This document shows, one piece after another, positions 8,437-17,953 of a DNA stretch of 64,000 nucleotides. Source of the stretch: Ardenticatena maritima (lineage in GTDB: Bacteria > Chloroflexota > Anaerolineae > Ardenticatenales > Ardenticatenaceae); the NCBI RefSeq assembly GCF_001306175.1, contig NZ_LGKN01000004.1:62001-126000 (forward strand), read 5' to 3'. Numbering within the stretch: the stretch's first letter is position 1; each line of letters begins with the position of its first letter. Below the pieces are notes generated by a model, which saw only the letters and a list, made by a program, of their open reading frames with translations, ran no database searches and was not told the origin of the DNA. A program made the translations under genes and the position numbers.

Positions 8437-11400
8437 TCATCGGAAGATGGCTGGCAAATAAACATTACAATCTGGCGGACAAACAACAGCATTCGTCTCA
8501 ATCAACAAGCCACCGGGCAATACACCTGTACCGCCATCCGGGTTACGCACATAAACATCCCAGGCGCCCCCCAATTGTCCCTGTAAATCAAAGGTTGCTG
8601 TAATTTGTGAGCCTGTGAGCGACGAAATAACCCCATCAATACGTGAAACACCTTTCTGCACCCAAACAGTTGCACCGTCTGCAAAATTATTTCCACTAAT
8701 TGTGATGCTTTGTCCATCCTGTGCTGGAACACGCGCCGGTGAAACAGAAATCACCTCTGGACTGGGTGCAATAGCATCGGTGACGGTGATAACCAAGGGT
8801 CCCACAATGTTATTTGTCTCCGGCCATTCAGGAAGTGGCCAACCATCAGAAGGGTCTCCATCTCCATCATCTGTATTTACTTGCGCATAAATGTAGTACG
8901 TGCCGGAGGTTGTAAAAGAGGTTAAAGATCCCCCAGTAGTGGTATCACTCGAGAGTTTTACTGAACCATTTTGCAATGAAGCCCCGTTGACATACCAATA
9001 TGTATCAACATTCGAGAGAGCCATACGATCCGGCGGTGTTGGTTGTGGGAACACATATAAATCAGCCCAAATGCCCCATGTCGTCGGGTCAGGCAACTGA
9101 TCAACACGTGGCATCCCCGTCATATGGGCATCGAAATGAATAACGACCGTTTCATTTGTGCGCAACACAGTCCGTGAAGCCACCAAATTCGACGCCCAAA
9201 AATCGCCTGCGACGGGCACAAACACCGGCGCACCAGAGGCCGTATGGCCATGTGCATCTTTGATGCTATAAGATGTATTTGCGATACCACCGCCTGAAAC
9301 GTCGTCAACATGCACAGTGTACGAAACAACACCGCTGCCACCAAGGCCTGCAAGGTCAGTGGGCCACGTCCACGACAGCACATCCCCCACCAACACAGCA
9401 CCATACGGCTGCAACAATGTTGTGTTCAAAGGTAATCGGTCAGTTACAACAATGCCTGTGGCGTCCATATCGCCCGTGTTCGTAAAAGCAAGTGTGAATG
9501 TAATCACATCACCAGGTTGCACCCCACTGGACGGTTGGGCGCGTTTGGAAATGTGCAAAACAGGTCGGCTGGTAAGTGTCAATACAGATTCGTTCGACAT
9601 CAAATCCTTTGTGGATAAGGTGCGTGCTTGCGCTGTATTTGTAATGACCGTTGTACCAGCCGGCAACGGTCGATCAACCCGCACACGGAACGACACTTCA
9701 CCACTCTGACCAATCGGCACCGAACCGATATTCCAACGCAACTCTGGCAGATTTGTATCATCAGCCCCGGGGCCGCTAATGGAACCTGTGACATAGGTTG
9801 TAAGCGCTGGCACAGTATCCGTGAGCACAACCTCGGTCAAATCGACGTTGCCTGTGTTGGTATAGACAATACGATACACAACTTCATCGCCAGCTTTCGC
9901 TACCGCGGGAAGCGCCTCTTTGCGGATATCCAACTGCACAGTTGTTGTAATCGTATTGAAGACCGCATTGCTGAATTTAGGTAAACTATCGGTACTGCTA
10001 ATCACGGCAGAGTTGAAAATATCATCCCCCGAAAAAGCTTCTACGTCTGTATTCACCTGAACTTTGAAAGTAAACGTCCCCCCACTGTGAGGTGGAATCT
10101 CGCCAATCATCCAGCGCAATACAGGCGGTGTACGATTCGTATCATATTGGAACGTAAACCCGGCCGGATGCGTTTCAGACCCCACAATGTAGGTCGTATT
10201 TGTAGGCACAGCGTCTTCAACAATCACATTACGTGCCGGCAAATTGCTTGTATTTGAAATATTCAAAGTGTATTGAATCTCTTGCCCAGGTACCACCAAT
10301 CCTTGAGGGGTATTCAGTTTCGTAAAATCGAAACGCACCACTTCCAGGTCATTCAAAATCTGCATCTGATTGTTGCCTGGATCGGCATCCGGGCCGGGAT
10401 ACCCAATCTGGACTGTATTCGTGATGACCGGTCGTTCATTTTGCAATGGTAACGCTTCAATGACATCCGTCACCCGCAAAGTGAAGGTAATCGTGTTCGT
10501 TATACCTGGAGACACTTGCCCCAGGTCAGCTGTATAAATGCGGTCACCTGTCTGTGTGGTTCCAGCAAAAACAAATGGGTGAGAAGCTTCTACAAAATCA
10601 ACATAGGACGGGAATGTCTCCGTCAAGACGGCATTAGAAGCAATAGAATCAAACGCTGATGCACGGTTGCCATACTGGATGCTATACGTTATCAAACTTC
10701 CCCGCGAGATAAAGCCGGTATTCAAACTGGTTTTTGAAACCCACAAATCAGGCGGAGGGACTTCATACACCAACTGCACCCGCTGGACAGCAGGCGTTGT
10801 CTTCGTAAATGTCGTCCCCATACGGATGCGATATTGGAAAAACTGCCCACTCGTCCCAGCCGGGAATTGAATGGAATCAGTGTAGATACCATCAGGCAGA
10901 CGTACCGTCTGCGTATATGTGCTATGGAAGGGACCGACCCATGGCGCCTTCAGAAGATTACTTAGAGAGCCACTTGCCGTGCGATACTCAATCGTAACGG
11001 TAACAGGCGTTGTCGTCAGATCAAGTGTGGGGCTGATGAAAGTGGTCCAACGCAGTTCACGCAATGTACGGTTTGAAAAAAGCACAATCGGGCGCGAAAC
11101 AAACTCACCATACGGCGCATATTGTGAAGCCGCCCCACTCATTGAACCATAGCTGATATCGTTCATTCCATCTGAAGCCAATCCACCACTCGCGCCACCA
11201 ATCACATAAATCCAGCCACGACTTGAAATCACCGCATCATGCAAAAAGCGCGCAGGATCGAGCGCTTTGGTTTCAAACCAAAAGTCAACACCACCATCGG
11301 GACGTGCAATGCCCGTCGTCACCTTGTCAGAAGCGTTTGTCAGACTCGTTCCAGAGGCACCACCAATTACCAAAAATTGCCCATTGTATTCCACCGCCGC

Positions 11401-12468
11401 CGCATAGCGACGATGTTCTGGCAGAGGTTGTGTAGGAATCCACCCACCAGGAATGGTATCAGTCGGTACTAACGGAGCAGCATAGTAGACATTACTCGAT
11501 GTATCACTCCCCCCCATGTTGTAAATACGCCCTTCATAGGCCACTGCTGTGCTTCCAAATACTTTTTCCGGCAAATTTTCAGAAAGCCGCACCCATTCTG
11601 AAATCGTACCATCAGCCTGGGGATGCGCCGCGAAGACACATGTTGAACCATCTAAAATACCAGGCTGCCCTCCAATGACATAAATGGTATCACTCATCAC
11701 AACAGCAGATATCCGTGCGCGGCCAGTTTCTCCACTCTGGATTTCATCACACAGACCAATCGCACTGGAAATTGGCAATGAGGCTGTTGGCGAAAATGCA
11801 CTCAATGAACCATTTTGTGGATCAATAGAAGCAAAAAATACCGTATCGGTAACAACGAAATTCTGATCAATGCCGCCAATTACATATAAGTAGTTATTCC
11901 AAATTACAGATTGATGCCCATATAAAGATGACGGAAGGGTGGATGGTAACAGTTCCCACGCCCCGGGAATATCAGGCGTATCTGGCACATTGCTCGTAAT
12001 AATCGTTGTATGGTAAATGGTATTTTGTGCCAATCCACCTACACGACCACCAATCACATAAAGATGCTCTGTGCCTTGGGCATCCTTGAAAATCTCAACC
12101 GTATGCTCTTTGATATCCGGCAAACCTTGCGGATTTGGCATCGTGTACCAATCGCCAGCCAAGCCAATCGCCAGCAACGTAATCTCGCCATTGCCGTCTC
12201 CCACAGGAGCAGAACGACGCGAAACCCCCGTTAAATATCCTCGCCCCTGGAAAAAGTCCTGCTCACTATCATCCTCAACAATAGCAAGCAGCGGATCAAC
12301 ATTCGTTGAAGTTGGGGTATGAGCAAAATGAAAAGTGGGAATATTACGCGCACTGGCAGTATATGGCCAGAACAACCCCAGACTTGCCAAGAAGCCAAAA
12401 GCCAATGTTACCAAAAAACTAACTAACAAAAAGAGAATGCGTCGAGGAACACGAGCAAACAGTTGCAT
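8437..12468 (-). CDS. Large secreted Kelch / DUF11 / TIG surface protein in the tad cluster
   Basis: A 1343-residue exported protein. A signal sequence (residues 9-40, hydrophobic after VPRRI) is followed by five or six Kelch-type repeats with the LYVIGG signature (about 150-440), which should form a beta-propeller. About residues 590-1010 are four DUF11-like beta repeats (for example DEVVYRIVYTNTGNVDLTEV), then a CARDB-like part and a TIG/IPT domain (from about 1237). It ends CNVYLPAIFR, with no LPXTG or membrane anchor. It starts after a strong AAGGAG and ends 80 bases before cpaB, so it is placed among pilus genes. Adhesion or a role as a pilus-associated surface protein is inference; catalytic residues are not seen. 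Confidence 0.85.
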   Translation of the reverse strand: MQLFARVPRRILFLLVSFLVTLAFGFLASLGLFWPYTASARNIPTFHFAHTPTSTNVDPLLAIVEDDSEQDFFQGRGYLTGVSRRSAPVGDGNGEITLLAIGLAGDWYTMPNPQGLPDIKEHTVEIFKDAQGTEHLYVIGGRVGGLAQNTIYHTTIITSNVPDTPDIPGAWELLPSTLPSSLYGHQSVIWNNYLYVIGGIDQNFVVTDTVFFASIDPQNGSLSAFSPTASLPISSAIGLCDEIQSGETGRARISAVVMSDTIYVIGGQPGILDGSTCVFAAHPQADGTISEWVRLSENLPEKVFGSTAVAYEGRIYNMGGSDTSSNVYYAAPLVPTDTIPGGWIPTQPLPEHRRYAAAVEYNGQFLVIGGASGTSLTNASDKVTTGIARPDGGVDFWFETKALDPARFLHDAVISSRGWIYVIGGASGGLASDGMNDISYGSMSGAASQYAPYGEFVSRPIVLFSNRTLRELRWTTFISPTLDLTTTPVTVTIEYRTASGSLSNLLKAPWVGPFHSTYTQTVRLPDGIYTDSIQFPAGTSGQFFQYRIRMGTTFTKTTPAVQRVQLVYEVPPPDLWVSKTSLNTGFISRGSLITYSIQYGNRASAFDSIASNAVLTETFPSYVDFVEASHPFVFAGTTQTGDRIYTADLGQVSPGITNTITFTLRVTDVIEALPLQNERPVITNTVQIGYPGPDADPGNNQMQILNDLEVVRFDFTKLNTPQGLVVPGQEIQYTLNISNTSNLPARNVIVEDAVPTNTTYIVGSETHPAGFTFQYDTNRTPPVLRWMIGEIPPHSGGTFTFKVQVNTDVEAFSGDDIFNSAVISSTDSLPKFSNAVFNTITTTVQLDIRKEALPAVAKAGDEVVYRIVYTNTGNVDLTEVVLTDTVPALTTYVTGSISGPGADDTNLPELRWNIGSVPIGQSGEVSFRVRVDRPLPAGTTVITNTAQARTLSTKDLMSNESVLTLTSRPVLHISKRAQPSSGVQPGDVITFTLAFTNTGDMDATGIVVTDRLPLNTTLLQPYGAVLVGDVLSWTWPTDLAGLGGSGVVSYTVHVDDVSGGGIANTSYSIKDAHGHTASGAPVFVPVAGDFWASNLVASRTVLRTNETVVIHFDAHMTGMPRVDQLPDPTTWGIWADLYVFPQPTPPDRMALSNVDTYWYVNGASLQNGSVKLSSDTTTGGSLTSFTTSGTYYIYAQVNTDDGDGDPSDGWPLPEWPETNNIVGPLVITVTDAIAPSPEVISVSPARVPAQDGQSITISGNNFADGATVWVQKGVSRIDGVISSLTGSQITATFDLQGQLGGAWDVYVRNPDGGTGVLPGGLLIETNAVVCPPDCNVYLPAIFR

Positions 12469-12531
12469 AAATCACTCCTTCCTCACTATTCGTACAAATA
12501 CAAGCATGAAGAGGCTGCCTATGACATATAA

Positions 12532-12557
12532 GAGGGGGGCATAAAGCCCCCCCTTTG
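12532..12557 (-). terminator. Possible terminator after the TadG-like gene
   Basis: A 7-bp GC stem GGGGGGC / GCCCCCC (12534-12540 and 12546-12552) lies 20 bases downstream of the TadG-like stop. The minus-strand tail (CTCTTATAT) is only a modest T tract, so termination may be partial and the motor genes could be partly co-transcribed. Confidence 0.5.
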
Positions 12558-12577
12558 AGTAGACCACATGCGAACGT

Positions 12578-14827
12578 TTACGGGCACCAAGTCGGGCGGG
12601 CTGCGCCGTCACACGTGCTCAGGTACAACACTTCCACCTGCGTAATACCAGTCCCCTGTCCAATCGAAACTTCAACGTACCCATTACGCGGATTGTTGGG
12701 ATCACGCGGCGGACCACCATTACCATACGTCAGAATGTCATAGATGAGACCATTACGGTTCACCCGCGCCGTAAGGCGATAATCCCCTGGTGCCACATCT
12801 GTAAACTGGAAGGCGCCAGCATTGTTCGCAGTTGTCGTCTGGACAATAGCGCCGCTTGTTGTGCGCAACTCTACAGTCGCACCAGCCCCCAATGTTTCCT
12901 TCGTATAATAGGAACCTTCTTCGGCAATCTGTTGCACACGGTTCCCAATCAATTGGTAAATATTCGCTAGGTCGGAGGCATTGCGTGCGATATAGAAGTG
13001 CTTTTCGTAATCATCAATTTGCCCATTGCCATCATAATCGGCGTCCGGCGAGGCAATTGCTTCGGTTACTGCCGTATTAAAACCATCCCCAATAGCAATC
13101 GAGAAGACAATGATACCTGCTTCCTTCGCCAGGTTCGCCTGCTCAATCGTTTGCTGTTCGGCTTGGTTGTTGCAAGACGGTGTATTTTGCCCCTGCCCAG
13201 CAGCCCCACCAAATCCTGTCCATTTTCCATCCAAGGTAACGTTTACAATACCGTCAGAAGCGATAATCAATACAGGAATGGCGCCAGGTCGTAAATCAGC
13301 CAACAGTTGTTCACGCGCTGTCTGAATCGCATGCGCCAATGATGTACCACTATCAGCCGACAAGCCTTGAATAATACTATTCACATACCCAACATTATCC
13401 GTCAAGGATGAGCGAACTTCGGAATACAAGTACAGATTCATTTTATAATTATCACACGTTGTTCTATACTGTGCCCCTCGCCCTACAGTCGGGAATGTCG
13501 TTAAGCCAACGCGGTCACCCTCAACAACATTCAGCGTATTGTTGAAGGCAATCAAAGCATCTTTTGCGGATTGCAACTTTGACGAACCGCCCGACCATGA
13601 GGCATTCATAGAGCCAGAAATGTCCAGCACCAGCATCACATCCACGGGGACATGCTGCTCACTTGACCCCTCGGTATAGAAGATTTCATTCAAGTGCACC
13701 GTCCCAGCAATCACACGTCCCAAATCCGCAGGCGGCTCGTCATACAGCTTGACCGTTTGCGTCAAGTAGCAGCCCCCACCCGGCGGCGACGTCGTATCGA
13801 CATAGCGCTCGAACACACCTTCGATCCACTTATCCCCACCTGTGGACTTATAATTTGTTAAGCGAAAACGAGCGAAGCCCACAATGTGATACTTCAAGTT
13901 GTTTCCATTGCCAACCGTATAATCGTAAATGGGTATAATAACTGAGGGATCATGTTGAATCGTCAGCCCATTCCGCGAATGCGTGGCACCGGCAATATAC
14001 GCATCAAGTTCCTGACGTACGCCTGAGCTGTTCATCACCCCAGTTGCACCAGGCACAAGATCGCCTACGTGCCATGTGCCACTACGGCGCGTATCATGCA
14101 TATTTGCAATGAGGGTCGTGTTGCTCGGATCGTTATCCCACGAAATCCAACCAAAGTTCCCATATGAAGAGTTACTGTTCTTGTCCCAAATGCGATACGT
14201 TGCGCCTTCAATGGGCTTGCCACCCGGGTCATCCTGGAACAACGCTGCGCTCACCGCAATCGGGAAGAGATTGCTGGCGCTCGCCGGGCACCAGTCCGGG
14301 TGAGCCTGCGCAAATGCGTCGGCTGACGTTTCCATCTCATCAAAGCCAATCACACGCGCAAAGAAGGTACCAAACGCAAGTGTAGAACGCACCTCGACAC
14401 CACTGACCTCATACGAAGGCGGAATACCCCCGTTGTTGGGCAATGGAACACCGACGCGCTGTCCGTCTGGCCCGATGAAGTAGGCTTCAATGTTCGTGTT
14501 CACGCTGTCATTGGGATTCCCGTTGCTATCCGGAATACCGTTTGCCTGAGCCACACGGACAATCGTTTGCCAAATACGATTTTCATCCTGTGGCGTCCCG
14601 GCATAGTGCCCGCTATCCGGGTCAACATAGGTGCGCGCCAATTCGGCGCCACCTGCCAACGTAGCCGCATCTACAGCATTCTGCACACGTTGGCGTTGAA
14701 CGTAGGCGTTCCCGGCATCTGTCACCAATGCCAGAAGCGCCATCAGGACAACCAGAGCACCACCAATAATGACGAGTGATTGCCCGGTTTCCCGACGCAC
14801 TGAACGGAAAAACGTTGTTCCTTTCAT
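12578..14827 (-). CDS. TadG-like protein with von Willebrand factor A domain
   Basis: A 749-residue protein. Residues 14-60 match the TadE/TadG leader (GQSLVIIGGALVVLMALLAL, then AYVQRQRVQNAVDAATLAGG), which anchors Tad minor components in the membrane. A VWA domain from about residue 395 has an intact metal-ion-dependent adhesion site, D402-x-S404-x-S406 in VLDISGSMN. Residues about 640-720 resemble a carboxypeptidase-regulatory/Cna-B beta domain. TadG-like VWA proteins are thought to act at the pilus tip or in adhesion. It follows two TadE-like genes in the same transcript. It ends in a Cys pair (STCDG...TWCP) that may form a disulfide. Confidence 0.88.
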   Translation of the reverse strand: MKGTTFFRSVRRETGQSLVIIGGALVVLMALLALVTDAGNAYVQRQRVQNAVDAATLAGGAELARTYVDPDSGHYAGTPQDENRIWQTIVRVAQANGIPDSNGNPNDSVNTNIEAYFIGPDGQRVGVPLPNNGGIPPSYEVSGVEVRSTLAFGTFFARVIGFDEMETSADAFAQAHPDWCPASASNLFPIAVSAALFQDDPGGKPIEGATYRIWDKNSNSSYGNFGWISWDNDPSNTTLIANMHDTRRSGTWHVGDLVPGATGVMNSSGVRQELDAYIAGATHSRNGLTIQHDPSVIIPIYDYTVGNGNNLKYHIVGFARFRLTNYKSTGGDKWIEGVFERYVDTTSPPGGGCYLTQTVKLYDEPPADLGRVIAGTVHLNEIFYTEGSSEQHVPVDVMLVLDISGSMNASWSGGSSKLQSAKDALIAFNNTLNVVEGDRVGLTTFPTVGRGAQYRTTCDNYKMNLYLYSEVRSSLTDNVGYVNSIIQGLSADSGTSLAHAIQTAREQLLADLRPGAIPVLIIASDGIVNVTLDGKWTGFGGAAGQGQNTPSCNNQAEQQTIEQANLAKEAGIIVFSIAIGDGFNTAVTEAIASPDADYDGNGQIDDYEKHFYIARNASDLANIYQLIGNRVQQIAEEGSYYTKETLGAGATVELRTTSGAIVQTTTANNAGAFQFTDVAPGDYRLTARVNRNGLIYDILTYGNGGPPRDPNNPRNGYVEVSIGQGTGITQVEVLYLSTCDGAARPTWCP

Positions 14828-14867
14828 AAGCCTACCTCTTCTTCCTTAAATAAGTGATCTTGACACT

Positions 14868-15287
14868 TCAGTAAAAACCAATGGATGTCACTTGCATTGA
14901 AAATGGTCGAGAAATGGTGATGCTGTTGTTTGTCAACAATAACGGTATACGTATCGTTGGTAGATTGAAGGTATAATACGACGTAATCGTTATCTGATTC
15001 CCTGTGCGATCCAACACAATTGACGGTGTACCTACCAACCCCACAAAATTCGGTTTGACACCATTATCTATAATCTCCTGGTTTGTGGCATTTGGATGCC
15101 GTACAGCATAACTCACCCCTTCAGTTGTGGCATGGTACATCACAATCCAGGCATAAAACGCATAGGACATCGCCACAAACCCTACCAGCGTAACAACCAG
15201 CAAAGGCAAAGAAAGAGCAAACTCTGTCAACGATTGCCCTTTTTCTTGCTTCCATTTCGATTGAATACGCGCCATACTTCTTACCAT
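14868..15287 (-). CDS. TadE-like pseudopilin
   Basis: A 139-residue TadE family protein: a short basic N-terminus, then KGQSLTEFALSLPLLVVTLVG, the pseudopilin-type hydrophobic helix starting at about residue 16. The rest is a small beta-rich extracellular part. The start codon overlaps the upstream TadE-like gene by 7 bases, so the two are likely coupled; an in-frame ATG four codons later is possible. The glutamate five residues into the helix region is the usual +5 position of type IV-like pilins. Processing would need a prepilin peptidase, which is not in the window. Confidence 0.85.
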   Translation of the reverse strand: MVRSMARIQSKWKQEKGQSLTEFALSLPLLVVTLVGFVAMSYAFYAWIVMYHATTEGVSYAVRHPNATNQEIIDNGVKPNFVGLVGTPSIVLDRTGNQITITSYYTFNLPTIRIPLLLTNNSITISRPFSMQVTSIGFY

Positions 15288-15793
15288 ACCGTTTCAACCG
15301 TCATGTTATACCGAATTTGGTATGAACTGGGAAGCCCCATTCGACCAATAATCGGAAAGTTCATTGTACTCGTAAACAAGTCATCCAAGGCATATGTCAC
15401 GCTGACAAAGATTTCGTAACGCCCGTTTCCAATCTCTGTGTACACAGGGTCTGATATGACTAAACGTGCCGGGTCAAGCCCTTTTGTTTGTGCCGATTCA
15501 ATAATTCGGCGGCAAAACTCATACAATGTTGGCGTTTCACTCTGGTTTAATTCTGGATCCTGGCAATGAGAACGCCCTACCTCATTGAGCATGGATTGTT
15601 TATCCACCAAATACAGCGCCCCATGCCGCGTAGACGACACCAGAGTTAAATACGTTGTAAAAACGCGCGCCATTTCAAAGGCAGCAAGCAACATCACCAA
15701 CAAGAAAATGAGTGTCAATGACGTTTCAACAAGGCTCTGGCCTCGCTCATGTCTGCGCATATATCGTTTTATTTGACTTTTCACTTGGCGCAT
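15281..15793 (-). CDS. TadE-like pseudopilin, first gene of the tad transcript
   Basis: About 170 residues with a basic leader (MRQVKSQIKRYMRRHERGQ) and the TadE motif GQSLVETSLTLIFLLVMLLAAFEMA. The remainder is a predicted extracellular domain with two Cys residues. The open frame extends to a TTG at 15853, but that codon lies within the -35 box of a strong promoter, so translation must start downstream; the ATG at 15791-15793 fits, with GGGG about five bases upstream. It leads the TadE-TadE-TadG transcript. Confidence 0.85.
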   Translation of the reverse strand: MRQVKSQIKRYMRRHERGQSLVETSLTLIFLLVMLLAAFEMARVFTTYLTLVSSTRHGALYLVDKQSMLNEVGRSHCQDPELNQSETPTLYEFCRRIIESAQTKGLDPARLVISDPVYTEIGNGRYEIFVSVTYALDDLFTSTMNFPIIGRMGLPSSYQIRYNMTVETVW

Positions 15794-15824
15794 AATACCC
15801 CATACAACGTTGTTTTCCTTCAAC

Positions 15825-15853
15825 ATTCTAACAGGAAAAACGGGAAGATGCAA
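15825..15853 (-). promoter_or_regulatory. Promoter of the TadE-TadE-TadG transcript
   Basis: Minus strand: -35 TTGCAT (15848-15853), 17-base spacer, -10 TAGAAT (15825-15830). The expected start near 15818 gives a leader of about 25 bases before the ATG at 15793. Confidence 0.75.
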
Positions 15854-15971
15854 TAGGCATTCTGTGCAGTCTTTGCACGCATGAATGTGGGACTTTTGTC
15901 AGCAGTGTTAGGGCTATGAAGAAGGATGTTCCTACAATCGCCTTTTACATAGGTGATTGTACAGGAAGAAG

Positions 15972-15994
15972 ATTACAAGATATATTACAAGATA
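15972..15994. repeat. Two direct copies of ATTACAAGATA
   Basis: The 11-mer ATTACAAGATA occurs at 15972-15982 and 15984-15994, one base apart, so the period is 12 bases. It lies just downstream of the LPQTG gene in the gap before the tad promoter. Whether it is an operator or the product of slippage cannot be told from sequence. Confidence 0.6.
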
Positions 15995-16023
15995 AAATAA
16001 GCCGATTCATGTGTCAAATCGGC
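15990..16023 (-). terminator. Terminator overlapping the end of the LPQTG gene
   Basis: Minus strand: GCCGATT and AATCGGC (16017-16023 and 16001-16007) form a 7-bp stem followed by TTATTTTATCTT. The stop codon of the LPQTG gene lies at the loop/stem edge, so the hairpin forms partly from coding sequence. Confidence 0.65.
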
Positions 16024-16813
16024 GTCGCAAAGCAATAACCCCCATGAGCGAAAGCGCAAAGAGCGTTGCAACCAGCAACCATAGTTGAGAAAACACACTG
16101 ACATCATTCCCTGTTTGAGGGAGAACAGTCTGCACCTGCGGTGTTTTGGTCGGCTCTGGCGTTGGTGTAGGTGTAGCGGTAGCCATACCTGTCTGCCCAA
16201 GGACCAAACGCAATGAAATGACCTCACCGGGTGTACCGGTTGTTTCAATAACATCTTGGGCTAACACTTGCCCTTCCACCAACGCTTCAATAATGGCTTG
16301 CCCAGCCCCCAAGTTGTTGAAGTAGAAAAAGCCATTGGAATCCGTAAGCCACTCGGCTTGCCAGCCTCCTCCCCGCAAACGCACCAATACACCCGGCCAG
16401 CCAGCCCCTTGGGCATCAACAACAAACCCCTCAACGCGCGAGCAGCAAGCTTGTGTATCGGTTCCCGTCCCAGCGTTGGTACGCGTGGCCGTTGCAGTCG
16501 GCGCACGCACTTCTGTGGGCTGAGGAAGAGGCGTTTGCGTGGCTGGTGGTGTACTTGGCGCAGGTGGTGTTGCCGTTGGCGGCACTGGCGTAGAGGTAAA
16601 CGTTGCCGTCGGCGTAATAGATGGTGCAGATGTTGTTGGTTCAGGCGACGGCGTAGCCGTGGCTGTTGGAGGGACAGGGGTTGCTGTAGCAGTTGGCGTT
16701 GGTGTCGGTGTTGCCCGTTGTTGCAACGGCGATGCAGCATAGCCCACCGATGGGAAAGCGACCAAAAGAAGCAAAACGAGCGACAAACCAATGCGCTTGG
16801 CGTGAGTATTCAT
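16007..16813 (-). CDS. LPXTG-type cell-surface protein with Thr/Pro-rich stalk
   Basis: A 268-residue exported protein. It has a signal peptide (residues 8-28), a long Thr/Pro/Ala-rich low-complexity stalk (about 33-120), one SdrD-B/carboxypeptidase-regulatory-like beta domain (about 122-205), a second short TP-rich spacer, and a C-terminal cell-wall sorting signal: LPQTG at 231-235, a hydrophobic helix and the basic tail RRRFDT. Sortases cleave this signal between Thr and Gly and link the protein to the wall. No sortase gene is present in the window. It begins 16 bases after the DegS-like kinase with GGGAG upstream, so it is co-transcribed with that regulatory operon. Confidence 0.85.
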   Translation of the reverse strand: MNTHAKRIGLSLVLLLLVAFPSVGYAASPLQQRATPTPTPTATATPVPPTATATPSPEPTTSAPSITPTATFTSTPVPPTATPPAPSTPPATQTPLPQPTEVRAPTATATRTNAGTGTDTQACCSRVEGFVVDAQGAGWPGVLVRLRGGGWQAEWLTDSNGFFYFNNLGAGQAIIEALVEGQVLAQDVIETTGTPGEVISLRLVLGQTGMATATPTPTPEPTKTPQVQTVLPQTGNDVSVFSQLWLLVATLFALSLMGVIALRRRFDT

Positions 16814-16829
16814 ATCCTATCGCTCCCTT

Positions 16830-17951
16830 TCATGATGCTGATGGTAAGCGCGGCGAGGTATGCTCGGTTGGCGTCAACGCCGGCATACGCACCTGGACAC
16901 GCGTCCCGCGCCCCGCGGCGCTGTCCACCTGCATTTTGCCCTGCAACATTTCAATACGCTCTTGCAAGGTCGTCAAGCCAATGCGTTTTTGTTGCGCCGA
17001 CGTCCGCAAGACCGAACCCACATCAAAACCAACGCCATCATCCTCAACAGTGAGGATCACTTCATCCCCTTGGCGATCCAACGTGACTAACACATTGCTG
17101 GCATTCGCGTGGCGCTCGACATTGCGCAGCAATTCTTGCAGCGTGCGGAAAAGTGTGATTTCAATCGTTGGGTCAAAGCGCTGTTCATCGCCGAAGACTT
17201 GCAAGCGAATGGCAAACGGGACTTTCTTTTGCAGTGCTTCAACATACCGCTTGACCGTAGGCACCAACCCCAGATCGTCCAACATCATGGGGCGTAAATC
17301 AAAAATGAAATCGCGAATCTGCTGAAATGTCGTATTGACCGCATTCTTGAGATTATTCAGCTCGACACGTGCACGGTCAGCATCCATATCAAACAACCGC
17401 TGGCAGACTTCGGCTTGCAAAATCAAGTTCGTCAGCGATTGCGCGGGGCCATCGTGCATCTGGCGCGCCAGATTGAGGCGTTCGCTTTCTTGGGCTTCAA
17501 TGAGTTGCGCCACCATAGCCATGCTATCCAGCGGCACAAACTCGCCTTCTTCATCACTCAATCGCAAAGCCGACGTCCCCGGAACAGATTCAACCGTATC
17601 GGCAAACTCGACAACCCGCTGGAGCATTTCAGCATACTGTTCCAAAATGCGCTGCTTATTCTGCAACTGTTCAATCTGGCTTCGCATCATGAACAAGCGC
17701 ATTTGCATTTCATGCGCCGCCGTGTAAAGGGCTTTAATATCTTCGCGCGGCACAGTATCAAAGTTCATCTCCATTTGCCGTACACGGTTCTGTGCCTGCA
17801 AATTCCGCTGCGCCAGACGCTCCACTTCCGCGGTGCTTTGCCGAATCAAGACATCCAACTCTCGCAATTCACCTTGAATACGCTCCAGCTCTTGCGCAGC
17901 ATCGGTCCGCAAATCAGCCAGTTTTCGCAAAAATCCTGTTTGCTGTTGCAT
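16830..17951 (-). CDS. DegS/NarX-type sensor histidine kinase (intact catalytic residues)
   Basis: A 373-residue soluble kinase. Residues 1-110 are predicted coiled coil (heptad-rich Leu/Glu/Arg), with no membrane segment, as in DegS. A HisKA_3 dimerisation domain carries the phospho-acceptor H166 in LARQMHDGPAQ, and the HATPase domain has N277 in ELLRNVERHANA and the D304-x-G306-x-G308 motif in EDDGVGFD. It ends with a GTRVQVRMPAL segment. It should phosphorylate the NarL-type regulator encoded immediately upstream in the transcript (2-base gap). The input signal is unknown. Confidence 0.92.
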   Translation of the reverse strand: MQQQTGFLRKLADLRTDAAQELERIQGELRELDVLIRQSTAEVERLAQRNLQAQNRVRQMEMNFDTVPREDIKALYTAAHEMQMRLFMMRSQIEQLQNKQRILEQYAEMLQRVVEFADTVESVPGTSALRLSDEEGEFVPLDSMAMVAQLIEAQESERLNLARQMHDGPAQSLTNLILQAEVCQRLFDMDADRARVELNNLKNAVNTTFQQIRDFIFDLRPMMLDDLGLVPTVKRYVEALQKKVPFAIRLQVFGDEQRFDPTIEITLFRTLQELLRNVERHANASNVLVTLDRQGDEVILTVEDDGVGFDVGSVLRTSAQQKRIGLTTLQERIEMLQGKMQVDSAAGRGTRVQVRMPALTPTEHTSPRLPSAS

Positions 17952-17953
17952 AC

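Noticed and set aside
16500-16760. Tandem DNA repeat or CRISPR-like array in the LPQTG gene
   Set aside because: The periodicity is codon-level Thr/Pro repetition of a stalk; there are no spaced identical repeats. No CRISPR array was seen anywhere in the window.
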